Below, in pieces: positions 1-10,979 of a stretch of DNA of 64,000 nucleotides. Position 1 is the first letter of the stretch; each line of letters opens with the position of its first letter. Both the position numbers and the translations under genes were made by a program. A model generated the notes under the pieces. It had not been told where the DNA came from and did no database searches. It saw nothing but the letters and a program-made list of their open reading frames with translations. This DNA is from Achromobacter xylosoxidans (GTDB taxonomy: Bacteria > Pseudomonadota > Gammaproteobacteria > Burkholderiales > Burkholderiaceae_B), in the NCBI RefSeq assembly GCF_001457475.1, contig NZ_LN831029.1, positions 2,914,001 through 2,978,000 of the forward strand. Direction: 5' to 3'.

Positions 1-649
1 TTTCCTTGAACGTCAGGCCCGGATCGGCGGCGGGCACTTCGTCCGGATTGCGGATGGCCCACCACGCGATGTAGCCCATGAACAACAGCGCCAGCAGGAT
101 GCCCGGCACGATACCGGCGATGAACAGCTTGGCGATCGACACGTCCGCCGCCACCCCGTAGACGATCATGATGATCGACGGCGGGATCAGCAGGCCCAGG
201 GTGCCCGCGCCCGACAGCGTGCCCAGGATCTTCGATTCGGGGTAGCCGCGGCGCGTCAGCTCGGGGATGGTCATCTTGCCGACCGTGGCGCAGGTGGCCG
301 CGGACGAGCCCGACACCGCCGCGAAGATGGCGCAGCCGATCACGTTGGTGTGCAGCAGCCGGCCCGGCAGGCGGTTGAGCCAGGGGGCCAGGCCCTTGAA
401 CAGGTCTTCCGACAGGCGGGTGCGGAACAGGATTTCACCCATCCACAGGAACAGGGGCAGGGCGGTCAGCGTCCAGCTGGACGAGGCGCCCCAGATGGTG
501 ACGGCCATGGCATCGCCGGCCGGGCGGCTGGAGAACATCTCCATGCCGATCCAGGCGGTGCCCGCCAGCGTCAGGCCGACCCAGACGCCGCATCCCAGGA
601 ATGCGAAGATCGAGACGACCAGCAGGGTAATGACGAGAAGTTCATTCAT
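1..649 (-). CDS. dctM: TRAP transporter large permease (DctM type), partial
   Basis: N-terminal 216 residues of the large membrane subunit of a TRAP transporter; the rest lies beyond the window edge. The protein starts MNELLVITLLVV and has successive hydrophobic segments plus the family's loop AVSGSSAATCATVGKMTIPE. The DctM subunit forms the sodium-driven elevator channel in the inner membrane that takes substrate from the periplasmic binding protein. Its start overlaps the end of dctQ by 8 bases, so the two are translationally coupled in a dctP-dctQ-dctM operon. Substrate cannot be read from the sequence; C4-dicarboxylates or other carboxylates are usual. Confidence 0.93.
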   Translation of the reverse strand, partial: MNELLVITLLVVSIFAFLGCGVWVGLTLAGTAWIGMEMFSSRPAGDAMAVTIWGASSSWTLTALPLFLWMGEILFRTRLSEDLFKGLAPWLNRLPGRLLHTNVIGCAIFAAVSGSSAATCATVGKMTIPELTRRGYPESKILGTLSGAGTLGLLIPPSIIMIVYGVAADVSIAKLFIAGIVPGILLALLFMGYIAWWAIRNPDEVPAADPGLTFKE

Positions 650-1142
650 GGGTTTGCTGCGAGGTGGCGGCGGCCAGGCCGCGTGAACGACGTACCAGCT
701 CATCGAGCAGGGCGATCAGGAACAGGACCGTGCCCACGGCCATGCTGAGCTGCGGAATCCACAGCGGCGTGGCGTCGTTGGACGTGGAGATGTCGTTGAA
801 CTGCCAGGAGTCGTAAGTGAGCTTGACGCTGAAGAAGGCGAAGGCGGCGGCCATCAGGGTGCCCGCCGCCAGCGCGAAGATATCCAGGCGGCGGCTGCCG
901 GCCGGCGACAGCGCGTTCAGCAGCAGCGTCACGCGGATGTGTTCGCCATGCTTGAAGGTGCTGGCCAGCGCCAGGAACCCGGCGGCGGCCATGAAATACC
1001 CGGCATAGGCGTCCGTGCCGGGAATGTTCAGGCCAAGCTGGCGCGCGACGATCGCGGCCAGCACCGCAACCAATACACCGATCGTGCACAGGCCGGCCAG
1101 CAGGCCGGCCGCGCCGTAAAGTCCATCCAGAAAGCGGCGCAT
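642..1142 (-). CDS. dctQ: TRAP transporter small permease (DctQ type)
   Basis: 166 residues, the usual size for the small TRAP membrane subunit. Four hydrophobic segments are visible at about residues 12-34, 48-64, 85-107 and 133-151, and a conserved-looking W-rich stretch (DSWQFNDIS) lies between the third and fourth. It associates with DctM in the inner membrane and helps dock the binding protein. It sits 7 bases downstream of dctP and overlaps dctM by 8 bases. The start ATG at 1142 is the first in frame after dctP. Confidence 0.92.
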   Translation of the reverse strand: MRRFLDGLYGAAGLLAGLCTIGVLVAVLAAIVARQLGLNIPGTDAYAGYFMAAAGFLALASTFKHGEHIRVTLLLNALSPAGSRRLDIFALAAGTLMAAAFAFFSVKLTYDSWQFNDISTSNDATPLWIPQLSMAVGTVLFLIALLDELVRRSRGLAAATSQQTHE

Positions 1143-1149
1143 GGTCGTA

Positions 1150-2124
1150 TCACTGCTTCCGGTAGGCGTCGATCATGGCCTGGCCGTCGGCGCCGGCCTT
1201 CTTGAGCCAGTCATCCAGCATGCGCTTGCCGATCACCGACAGGCCTTCCTTCAGTTCGACCGTGGGCTTGACGGTTTCCATGCCGTTCTTGGCCAGTTCT
1301 TCCTGGTACCACTTGTTCTTTTCCTGCGACAGCTTCCAGCCGCGTTCCTCGGCCTGCGCGCCGGCCTTCTTCAAGGCTTCCTGTGTGGCCGGATCAAGCG
1401 CGTCGAACGCCTTCTTGTTGACGATCACGGCGTTCTTGGGCAGCCAGGCCTGGGTGTCGTAGAACTTCTTGATGTACTCGTAGGTCTTGGTGTCGTAGCC
1501 GGTGGAGGCCGACGACATGTACGAGTCGATCACGCCGGTGGCCAGCGCCTGCGACAGTTCGGCCTGCTGCACCGTCACCGGCTGGGCGCCGACCAGTTCG
1601 GCGATCTTGGCCGTCACCGGGCTGTAGGCGCGCCACTTCAGGCCCTTCATGTCGCTGATCTGCTTGATGTCCTTGTTGGCGAAGATGCCCTGGGGCGGCC
1701 AGGCCACCGCGTACAGCAGCGTCATGCCCTGCGAATTCAGCTTCTTTTCCAGGAACGGCTTCTGCGCCTGGTACAGCTTGAACGAGGCGTCGTAGCCGGT
1801 GGCCAGGAAGGGCAGGCCGTCCAGTTCGTAGATCGGGTCCTCGTTGGCGAAGTTGGTCAGCAGGATCTCGCCGATCTGGGCCTGGTTGCCTTGCACCGCG
1901 CGCTTGATCTCGGGCGCCTTGTACAGCGAGGCGTTGTTGTGCAGCGTGATCTTGAGCTTGCCTTCCGACAGTGTGTCGACGTCCTTGATGAAGGTCGTCA
2001 GGTTTTCGACGTGGAAGTTGCTGGCGGGATAGGCGCTGGGCAGGTCCCACTTGGTCTGGGCCTGGGCGCCGGCGCTGAACGCCAGGACGATGGAGCCGGT
2101 CAACAGCGAGAGCTTCTTGAACAT
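1150..2124 (-). CDS. dctP: TRAP transporter substrate-binding protein (DctP family)
   Basis: 324-residue periplasmic receptor. The frame is open further upstream, but the start at 2124 is preferred: it is preceded by an AAGAAGGA ribosome site and begins a standard signal peptide (MFKKLSLLTGSIVLAFSAGAQA, cleavage after AQA). Mature-protein features match the DctP family: WDLPSAYPASNFHVENL at the start, GLKWRAYSPVTAKIAELVGA in the middle with the arginine that usually grips the substrate carboxylate, and a helical C terminus. First gene of the dctPQM operon. The substrate is not predictable from what is seen; a carboxylate is the default expectation. Confidence 0.92.
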   Translation of the reverse strand: MFKKLSLLTGSIVLAFSAGAQAQTKWDLPSAYPASNFHVENLTTFIKDVDTLSEGKLKITLHNNASLYKAPEIKRAVQGNQAQIGEILLTNFANEDPIYELDGLPFLATGYDASFKLYQAQKPFLEKKLNSQGMTLLYAVAWPPQGIFANKDIKQISDMKGLKWRAYSPVTAKIAELVGAQPVTVQQAELSQALATGVIDSYMSSASTGYDTKTYEYIKKFYDTQAWLPKNAVIVNKKAFDALDPATQEALKKAGAQAEERGWKLSQEKNKWYQEELAKNGMETVKPTVELKEGLSVIGKRMLDDWLKKAGADGQAMIDAYRKQ

Positions 2125-2400
2125 GATGGTCCTTCTTTGCGAATGATGAGTGCGGGCAGGGCCCGGAGGCATTGCGAAAAAGCGCGCGGCGCGGCATGAC
2201 GCATAGCTGAAAAGCCGTGCCATTCTATGTTGCCTCTTGGTCACAAAGTGCCTGCAAGCGCGTGTTTACGGGTAATTCCTAGGCCGCCGGTCCGAAATGC
2301 TTGACGATTGAAATAGTGTGCCCACGGGCCGGACGTTGTCTTGCGGCGGCGTCTTTTTCTTCTAAGATCTCGTCATCGCAGTCGTGTCGCAGAGGGTCGT

Positions 2401-3171
2401 GTGAATTTCGTTTTTCGTCGTGACGAGTTGCTGGTCGAGGAAGCCACCAGCGTGTTGCCGGACCTGGATGCCTGTGGGCGCGCCGGGCTTGGGGCCGACG
2501 CCCTGCAGCCGGTCTGGGCCACGCCGGATTCGCCGGCCCGCGCCGCGCATGTCGAACCGGGCATCGAAGCGCCGCACGGCTACGCCTTCAAGAAGCTGCG
2601 GTCCTTGTTCGGGGTGCTGGACGAGGAACGCATGGCGCTTGCCGGGCGCGCCTACCAGATCGCCGAATGGGCCCGCACCCATCGCTTCTGCGGCGCCTGC
2701 GGCACGGCCACCACGCGCGTCAGCGGCGAGTTCTGCCAGCGCTGCCCGGCCTGCGGCTTCTCGGCCTATCCGCGCATCTCGCCGGCCATGATGGTGCTGA
2801 TCCGCAAGGGCGACAGCATCCTGCTGGCGCGCCACACCGCCAATGCCGCCGGGCGCTACACGGCCCTGGCCGGCTTTGTCGAGCCGGGCGAAAGCATCGA
2901 GCAGACGGTGCACCGCGAGGTGCTGGAAGAGGTCGGCCTGAAGGTCGGCAACCTGAAGTACTTCGGCAGCCAATCCTGGCCGTTCCCGCATTCGCTGATG
3001 GTGGCCTACACGGCCGAATACGTGTCGGGCGAGATCCGCGTGCAGGAAGACGAGATCGCCGACGCGCGCTGGTTCGGTCCGGGCGATCCGATGCCAGAGA
3101 TCGCGGCGCGCATCTCCATTGCCGGTTCGCTGATCCGCGCGCATTTGCCGGCTGGCTGGGACGCGCCATAG
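2401..3171 (+). CDS. nudC: NAD(H) pyrophosphatase, Nudix family
   Basis: Hydrolyses NAD(H) to NMN(H) and AMP and can remove NAD caps from RNA. The 256-residue protein has an N-terminal NudC domain, a zinc ribbon (FCGACG then CQRCPACG), a Nudix box (GFVEPGESIEQTVHREVLEE followed by VG) and the family signature SQSWPFPHS. The usual signature is SQPWPFPxS, so a Ser replaces the Pro. The GTG start at 2401 is chosen because it begins the family-like sequence VNFVFRRDELLVEE and follows an AGAGGG site; in-frame codons upstream from 2341 look non-coding. It is divergent from dctP across 276 bases and is followed by a clear terminator. Confidence 0.93.
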   Translation: MNFVFRRDELLVEEATSVLPDLDACGRAGLGADALQPVWATPDSPARAAHVEPGIEAPHGYAFKKLRSLFGVLDEERMALAGRAYQIAEWARTHRFCGACGTATTRVSGEFCQRCPACGFSAYPRISPAMMVLIRKGDSILLARHTANAAGRYTALAGFVEPGESIEQTVHREVLEEVGLKVGNLKYFGSQSWPFPHSLMVAYTAEYVSGEIRVQEDEIADARWFGPGDPMPEIAARISIAGSLIRAHLPAGWDAP

Positions 3172-3223
3172 CAAGGCGCGGGAGTGCTGCGCGCGCCTTA
3201 GGCGGGCTCATCCTAGGGGTATT

Positions 3224-3246
3224 CCCTCGAATCGAGGGATTTTTTC
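3224..3246 (+). terminator. Rho-independent terminator after nudC
   Basis: A 7-bp stem CCCTCGA/TCGAGGG with a one-base nominal loop (so 5-6 bp will really form) is followed by ATTTTTTCC. It lies 53 bases after the nudC stop. Confidence 0.8.
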
Positions 3247-3326
3247 CGTCCCTGTTTTGTTTTTTATTGATGAAATATAGATAAATTATTAGTATTTCGC
3301 GCAGATAAACTTGTTGCGCGGCCCTT

Positions 3327-3836
3327 ATGACCTCCACGTTGATCGCCTCGTCGGCCCACCTGGCCGGCGGCAGCGCGCCGGACCTGTCCGAAGTCGAATT
3401 CGGCCTGATGATCGCCAGCCACGCCTTCGATCGCTGGACCGTGCGCTGCATGGCGGCGGCGGGCCTGCCCGACCTGACGCCCACCGACGTCATGGTGTTC
3501 CACCACGTGTTCCACCGCCAGCGCCCCAAGAAGCTGGCCGACATCTGCTTCACGCTGAATGTCGAGGACACGCACATCGTCAACTACGCGCTGAAAAAGC
3601 TCGACCGCCTGGGCGTGGTCAAGGGCGAGCGCGCCAGCAAGGAAGTGTTCTACAGCGTCACGCCCGAGGGCGCGGCCATCATCAAGCGCTACGGCGAAAT
3701 CCGCGAGCAATGCCTGACCGCCGGCCTCGACGCGCCGGGGGGCGGCGGCCTGGAATTCAGCCGCCAGCTGGCGCACACGCTGCGCGCCCTGTCCGGCCTG
3801 TACGACCAGGCCGCGCGCGCCGCGACCTCCCTGTAA
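3327..3836 (+). CDS. MarR-like winged-helix transcriptional regulator
   Basis: 169 residues. The body resembles winged-helix MarR proteins: a helical dimerisation segment, the reader helix region [31 protein letters not shown], then a wing [25 protein letters not shown]. This matches the HTH family often annotated as COG5631. It lies 86 bases before the oxoprolinase gene on the same strand and probably controls it, with 5-oxoproline or a related cyclic amide as possible ligand (inference). The upstream stretch 3247-3326 is very AT-rich and probably holds its promoter. Confidence 0.8.
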   Translation: MTSTLIASSAHLAGGSAPDLSEVEFGLMIASHAFDRWTVRCMAAAGLPDLTPTDVMVFHHVFHRQRPKKLADICFTLNVEDTHIVNYALKKLDRLGVVKGERASKEVFYSVTPEGAAIIKRYGEIREQCLTAGLDAPGGGGLEFSRQLAHTLRALSGLYDQAARAATSL

Positions 3837-3922
3837 ACCGATACGCGGGGCAGCGCCCCGTACCGCAACCCGCACGCCGCGGCCGGCAGCGCCGTGGCGG
3901 CTTCTTGTACCCGAGGATAGTT

Positions 3923-7546
<3,624 letters not shown>

Positions 7547-7598
7547 GTCGGTGGCGTGAGGGCGGGGCGATCCGGGATAGTCATCACGGGTCGCTCCG

Positions 7599-7754
7599 TC
7601 ACTCCGGATCGTTCATCACATCTAGCACGATCTCCGCCTTGGCCTTGTGGTCATGGACTCGCAACGTCACCTCGCTATCGCCGATCTCGAAGATCGCGGT
7701 GGCGAGCATGTTTTTGCCGTCCGGGTCCTCGGCATCCGTGCGCAGGATCGGCAG
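7599..7754 (-). pseudogene. Orphan 3' end of a C45 acyltransferase gene
   Basis: This stretch matches the last 154 bases of the intact acyltransferase gene at 10982-11135 at 139 of 154 positions, with no gaps. It still encodes an open frame of 51 codons from LPILRTD to VMNDPE and ends in its own TGA, differing from the intact copy at 9 of 51 residues. Fading similarity may continue to about 7766. No start or catalytic part remains. It marks the left edge of the lower-GC island; 7547-7598 holds nothing else recognisable. Confidence 0.85.
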
Positions 7755-7777
7755 GCTTCTGTATCGTTACGAACTGC

Positions 7778-8473
7778 TTAGGGTATCGGATGAATCGTCA
7801 GTTGCTTGACTGTATTGGCGGTTTGACGGCGAGGCGCCTTGGAAAAAAAAGTGTTTGCAGCTGTTGTCTCGGGGTCAATCGGTAACACCGCCAAGAATTT
7901 CCCTGAAAGCGCCTCTCCCCTCACATTCCACATAGATTCAAACTGTGTACGACTGAATGTACGATTGCCCATCGATGGATCCGCCAGCCATACGGTGTCT
8001 CCGTTGATGCCTCGCAAGACGCTGAAGTGGTCGTCCTTGCGGTGCTTCATGTAAACGATGACTGGCATTCTAAGCCGGGCCAATTGGTCAAAACTCGCGG
8101 CAAAGCCTTGAGCCTTGAAGCCGAACTGGGCGAGAGCATTTGTCATGTCCTCGAAGCTGGCTCTTCCATCGGTCTTGTCCATGGCCTTAAGAAGTTGTTC
8201 TTCGGTGATTGCCTGACCATAGTGGCTGTCGAGTAGGGTGGCGAGAGATGCGGCGCCGCAAGAGTAGTCCAGATCCTGCTTGACTATCCGGTCGTCGCGC
8301 AAATGTTTCCAGCTTCTTACCGGAACGATTCCATGGCTGGAGTGCGTCAGGAGCAGAACGCCTACCGGGCCGGGAAGAATGGCATTGCTCGACGCGCCGG
8401 CCGCAACAGCGTTGGCCGCTGCCAGCGCGGCAACGGCGAGAAGCCGCGGCATGATGAAATATGTCTGGTTCAT
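7778..8473 (-). CDS. Periplasmic C39-family cysteine peptidase
   Basis: 231 residues. An N-terminal hydrophobic segment from about residue 9 (MPRLLAVAALAAANAVAAGA) is a likely signal peptide or anchor, so the enzyme should work in the periplasm, unlike C39 domains fused to ABC exporters. Catalytic residues are in place: oxyanion Gln66, nucleophile Cys72 in DYSCGAASLATLL, His149 in KDDHFSVL and Asp165 in LADPSMG. C39 peptidases cut after double-glycine-type leaders, and such a leader occurs in the precursor encoded at 9438-9770. The ATG at 8473 overlaps the upstream stop (ATGA). It resembles FapD of functional-amyloid operons in domain make-up. GC content is well below that of the flanking genes. 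Confidence 0.88.
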   Translation of the reverse strand: MNQTYFIMPRLLAVAALAAANAVAAGASSNAILPGPVGVLLLTHSSHGIVPVRSWKHLRDDRIVKQDLDYSCGAASLATLLDSHYGQAITEEQLLKAMDKTDGRASFEDMTNALAQFGFKAQGFAASFDQLARLRMPVIVYMKHRKDDHFSVLRGINGDTVWLADPSMGNRTFSRTQFESMWNVRGEALSGKFLAVLPIDPETTAANTFFSKAPRRQTANTVKQLTIHPIP

Positions 8474-9045
8474 TGCGCCGGGATGACGAGGGGCGGGAGC
8501 GGCAAAGCCATTCCCAACATGGCCAGGATGACGCCAAGCGCCGTATACACAAGTATTGTGACCAAGATGGCTGGAATCAGACCGATCGCAATGCCGCCGA
8601 TGCTGTAGCCGATACTGGCTTTGGGGATCGCGCTCGAGAGGGCATTGGCCCCGACCCACACTGAATATAGCCACAACAGCAGCGTAGCGAGCAGGGACAC
8701 ACCCATGGCGGCCAGGCCGATACCGAGCAGGTCGGCCAGGAGCCAAGAGGTGGCCACCAGGTTGAATAGATTGCCTTGGCCATCCCATCGGCCATCGCGT
8801 TTCATCCAGGCTCGCAATGCGCAGACGATGATAAGAAAGGCGGCCCAGGTGGAGATTATTGCTCCGCATAGGGTTACCCACATGGGGACCGCAGGCCAAT
8901 TCGATTCTGGGGGCAGCACCCCGGAAATCAAACCGCCTGCCAAACCGAGGATCGTGATGGCTAGCGCGGATCGCCAGCGAGGGAAATCGAACCGCGAGAA
9001 GGGCAGTCCGCTCAGGCAAAAGAGGGAGAGGGAAGAGGCGATCAT
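8470..9045 (-). CDS. Multi-pass membrane protein, Yip1-like
   Basis: About 191 residues with five hydrophobic segments. The pattern of the second half (GNLFNLVATSWLLADLLGIG, then LLWLYSVWVGANAL and a paired C-terminal helix set) resembles the Yip1 domain, a membrane family of unclear role in bacteria. The start is uncertain: ATG at 9045 is used, but the frame is open to a TTG at 9123 and neither has a strong ribosome site. Its stop overlaps the start of the C39 peptidase gene, so the two are co-translated. In this setting it could be an inner-membrane partner of the protease or an immunity factor (inference). Confidence 0.65.
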   Translation of the reverse strand: MIASSLSLFCLSGLPFSRFDFPRWRSALAITILGLAGGLISGVLPPESNWPAVPMWVTLCGAIISTWAAFLIIVCALRAWMKRDGRWDGQGNLFNLVATSWLLADLLGIGLAAMGVSLLATLLLWLYSVWVGANALSSAIPKASIGYSIGGIAIGLIPAILVTILVYTALGVILAMLGMALPLPPLVIPAQ

Positions 9046-9203
9046 TGGGGCTTGTCGCTTAAATGCACCGTGATTGATGGCGTCTGTCAGAACGTTTGGG
9101 GTGCATAGTGGTAACCGCAGCAACTGACAGATGCGTTGCTGTCTGGAGCGCTTGATCGTAATAATTCAACGTTGTGATGGCATAGCGTTCTGATCAGGGT
9201 GAT

Positions 9204-9356
9204 TCAAAGAGATAGCCAATCTCGAATTGCTAGAACACCCACTAATAGTATGGCAATCACAAATAACAGGAAGGGGATGAATTCACATACGAAAAAAATA
9301 GTGCCAGGGTCGCTCCACTTTATCGAACGAAAATAGTTACGGATTTTTTTACTCAT
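9204..9356 (-). CDS. Small single-helix membrane protein
   Basis: 50 residues: a basic N terminus (MSKKIRNYFRSIKW) followed by a long hydrophobic stretch (FFVCEFIPFLLFVIAILLVG) and a short charged tail. The ATG at 9356 is preferred to the more distal one at 9392 because GGAG stands 5 bases in front of it. It lies just after the peptide-precursor gene, the usual place for an immunity protein in bacteriocin-like operons, but nothing in the sequence proves that role. No family was recognised. Confidence 0.55.
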   Translation of the reverse strand: MSKKIRNYFRSIKWSDPGTIFFVCEFIPFLLFVIAILLVGVLAIRDWLSL

Positions 9357-9384
9357 GTGGCTCCAAGCTTTGCTCCGTTTTGAG

Positions 9385-9416
9385 GTCGCCAAGGCGACTA
9401 TGGCTACCTTGGCGAC
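9385..9416 (-). promoter_or_regulatory. Intergenic hairpin between precursor and small membrane protein
   Basis: A perfect 10-bp inverted repeat (GTCGCCAAGG / CCTTGGCGAC, 12-base loop) starts 22 bases after the precursor stop and has no T-run. It could act as an mRNA stabiliser or processing site that raises precursor expression over the genes behind it. Confidence 0.5.
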
Positions 9417-9437
9417 TGTAAGATGGTGCTCCGGTTG

Positions 9438-9770
9438 TTATCGTCTGTGCCAGTAATACTCAACAAGGTTGCGGAAATGGTAGAACCGCATATATGGCGC
9501 GGCTTGATAGACCGACCATCCGGCAGCAGAAAGACGAGGGGCATAAAAATACATGTAGTACCGCCACCATGCACCCTCTGTCTCTTTCATTTCCTGCTGT
9601 GACAACGTCGCCAGTTGCATTGGGCTATTCGAAGGTTCGAACATCAAATTTATATCGGTCTGATTGAAAACTGCAATCGGTCCGCGTGTCTGCGGTGAGC
9701 TGGCATATACCTGCGATGACAGAAGGCCGGCGGTTAGTAGTATTAGCGCTAAGCGTGTTAACTGTTTCAT
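9438..9770 (-). CDS. Sec-exported peptide precursor with double-glycine-type leader
   Basis: 110 residues in three parts. Residues 1-23 form a Sec signal peptide (MKQLTRLALILLTAGLLSSQ then VYA). Residues 24-55 are a linker. Residues 56-67 (LSQQEMKETEGA) fit the double-glycine leader consensus LSxxELxxIxGG position by position, with Met for Leu, Thr for Ile and Ala for the second Gly. Cutting after Ala67 would release a 43-residue peptide starting WWRYYMYFY. It has 16 aromatic residues in 43, many Arg/His and no Cys, typical of a membrane-active or aggregating peptide. A C39 peptidase and a beta barrel are encoded beside it. No known family was recognised; function as bacteriocin, signal or fibre subunit is inference. 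Confidence 0.75.
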   Translation of the reverse strand: MKQLTRLALILLTAGLLSSQVYASSPQTRGPIAVFNQTDINLMFEPSNSPMQLATLSQQEMKETEGAWWRYYMYFYAPRLSAAGWSVYQAAPYMRFYHFRNLVEYYWHRR

Positions 9771-9772
9771 AT

Positions 9773-9813
9773 AGACTCTCTAGGAACTACAACCAGCCTT
9801 GAAATAGACTCTC
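9773..9813 (-). repeat. Two copies of GAGAGTCT before the precursor gene
   Basis: The octamer GAGAGTCT (minus strand) occurs at 9773-9780, where its GAGAG serves as the ribosome site 5 bases before the start codon, and again at 9806-9813. A third copy lies at 10772-10779 before the beta-barrel gene. The upstream copy lies inside a small inverted repeat CCTTGA/TCAAGG. Confidence 0.55.
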
Positions 9814-9854
9814 AAGGCACCTATTGACGGTGTTTGCGTCACCGGCAATTTTTT

Positions 9855-9875
9855 GGGCGGCTTGCCGCCCTTTTT
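9855..9875 (+). terminator. Terminator-like hairpin pointing against the local genes
   Basis: GGGCGGC-TT-GCCGCCC followed by TTTTTC on the plus strand forms an intrinsic terminator for rightward transcription. All genes here run leftward, and on the minus strand the stem is followed by A residues, so it should not stop them. It may block antisense transcription or be left from a lost gene. Confidence 0.6.
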
Positions 9876-9894
9876 CTTACGATCACACCCAAAA

Positions 9895-10770
9895 TCAAAA
9901 TGTATACAGCCAGTTGGCTCGCAGCTCCGAACCGCTACGGCCCGATACATTGGCTTTTAGGGTGGTGGTCAGTGTGCTATCGCTTGTGAGGCCGTAACCG
10001 GCGCCAAGTAATAGATCAGTCGAGGTGCGATTGATACCTTGGCTATGACCGTCCAGCCGATCGGCCTGCCGATATGTCCATTGCGCGCCGGTGGTCAGTG
10101 TCACGCGGTCGTTGACGGCAAAGCCTACCGACGGGTTGAGCAATAGCAAGTTGCCAGGCTGGTATCGGTAAGAACCATCTGCACGGGCTCGGTTGAACTG
10201 ATAGGCGGCCGTCAATGAGAATAAGATTGGGTCGATCGCGTGGTAGGCGGTGACGCCTAGCATGGCCGACTTGAGGCTGGCGCTGCCTTGCCTGTGCTTT
10301 TCCCGTAAAGCGATTTCCGCAAATCCGAGTACGGCAGGACCGTCGTCGTCTTGCTTGAATTGATAGTTGATGCCTACCCAAGCATCGACGAATCTCGACT
10401 CGCTGCTGGTGGTTGTGCCGTCGACACCGCTATTGCGTTGGTTTGATGAGAGGCCGCTTATTCGGGCGTATAGCTCGGTGTCTGTTGTCAGGCCGTATCG
10501 CAGGCCGAGTGTGCCTACCACGGTGTCGCTATTACCGAGACTCTCTCCGAGCGAGGTGGGCACGGTGATGAATGACGTCGGCCCCGTCTGGACAATAATC
10601 GGTTCGCCGATTGATATGCCAGCGCGGTCTGTGTTGGCGTAGGCCAACGATAATTCCATCCTGAGCTTTCCCGCGTCGGTGATCAGGTTCTCCACCGTAA
10701 GAGGCAACTCAGCCCACGCTGGGAGGGGGATAGCTAAAATTAGGCTGGCACAAAGGCGCGAAATACGCAT
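9895..10770 (-). CDS. Outer-membrane beta-barrel protein, putative peptide export pore
   Basis: 291 residues. A signal peptide (MRISRLCASLILAIPLPAWA) precedes alternating beta strands and the protein ends in NWLYTF, the C-terminal aromatic expected of a BAM substrate. The strands resemble the Phenol_MetA_deg/FapF-type barrels: VENLITDAGKLRMELSLAY, LGLRYGLTTDTELYARISGL, AWVGINYQFK. In Fap loci a barrel of this kind exports the fibre subunits alongside a C39 protease, which supports an export role here. It is the first gene of the island's leftward gene set and lies 124 bases before the precursor gene. Its start codon abuts a hairpin. Confidence 0.8.
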   Translation of the reverse strand: MRISRLCASLILAIPLPAWAELPLTVENLITDAGKLRMELSLAYANTDRAGISIGEPIIVQTGPTSFITVPTSLGESLGNSDTVVGTLGLRYGLTTDTELYARISGLSSNQRNSGVDGTTTSSESRFVDAWVGINYQFKQDDDGPAVLGFAEIALREKHRQGSASLKSAMLGVTAYHAIDPILFSLTAAYQFNRARADGSYRYQPGNLLLLNPSVGFAVNDRVTLTTGAQWTYRQADRLDGHSQGINRTSTDLLLGAGYGLTSDSTLTTTLKANVSGRSGSELRANWLYTF

Positions 10771-10797
10771 GAGACTCTCAAATAATATTGAGTCTCA
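10770..10797 (-). promoter_or_regulatory. Hairpin covering the ribosome site of the beta-barrel gene
   Basis: An 8-bp inverted repeat (TGAGACTC / GAGTCTCA, 12-base AT-rich loop) ends at the A of the start codon. Its 3' arm contains TCTC and lies beside the GAGAG ribosome site, which falls in the loop edge and stem. Folding would hinder translation initiation. The element could be a thermosensor-like or protein-controlled switch. Confidence 0.45.
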
Positions 10798-10946
10798 TTC
10801 TATTTTTGGTCGCGGTATTTTTCGATTGGGCTTGGTCCGGGATTTGCCGGAATTGCGCGAGGTCACCTGCATGCCGTGTATACCAAGAACCGTCGTGAGG
10901 GAGAGGGCCCCCTGACATTCGTTGGCTAGCATCTCAGTGCATTGCT

Positions 10947-10978
10947 AATACTTGCGCGCGGTTCTGCGCGCAAGTATT
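10947..10978 (-). terminator. Long perfect hairpin after the acyltransferase gene
   Basis: AATACTTGCGCGC and its exact complement enclose a 6-base loop (13-bp stem). It starts 2 bases after the acyltransferase stop codon and lacks a proper T-run, so it is an atypical terminator at best. It lies at the right junction of the lower-GC island. The rest of 10798-10946 shows no gene. Confidence 0.5.
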
Positions 10979-10979
10979 C

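Noticed and set aside
2206..2222. TGGCACG-like sigma-54 promoter before dctP
   Set aside because: The -24 part matches but the -12 part reads TTCA instead of TTGC, so the required GC is missing.
7778..10770. Complete Fap functional-amyloid operon
   Set aside because: The C39 peptidase and barrel are Fap-like, but no FapB/FapC-type subunit with amyloid repeats and no FapA/FapE homologue could be seen.
7547..10979. Transposon or integrase-driven genomic island
   Set aside because: No transposase, integrase, tRNA end or terminal inverted repeats were seen at the edges; only the duplicated acyltransferase end supports acquisition.
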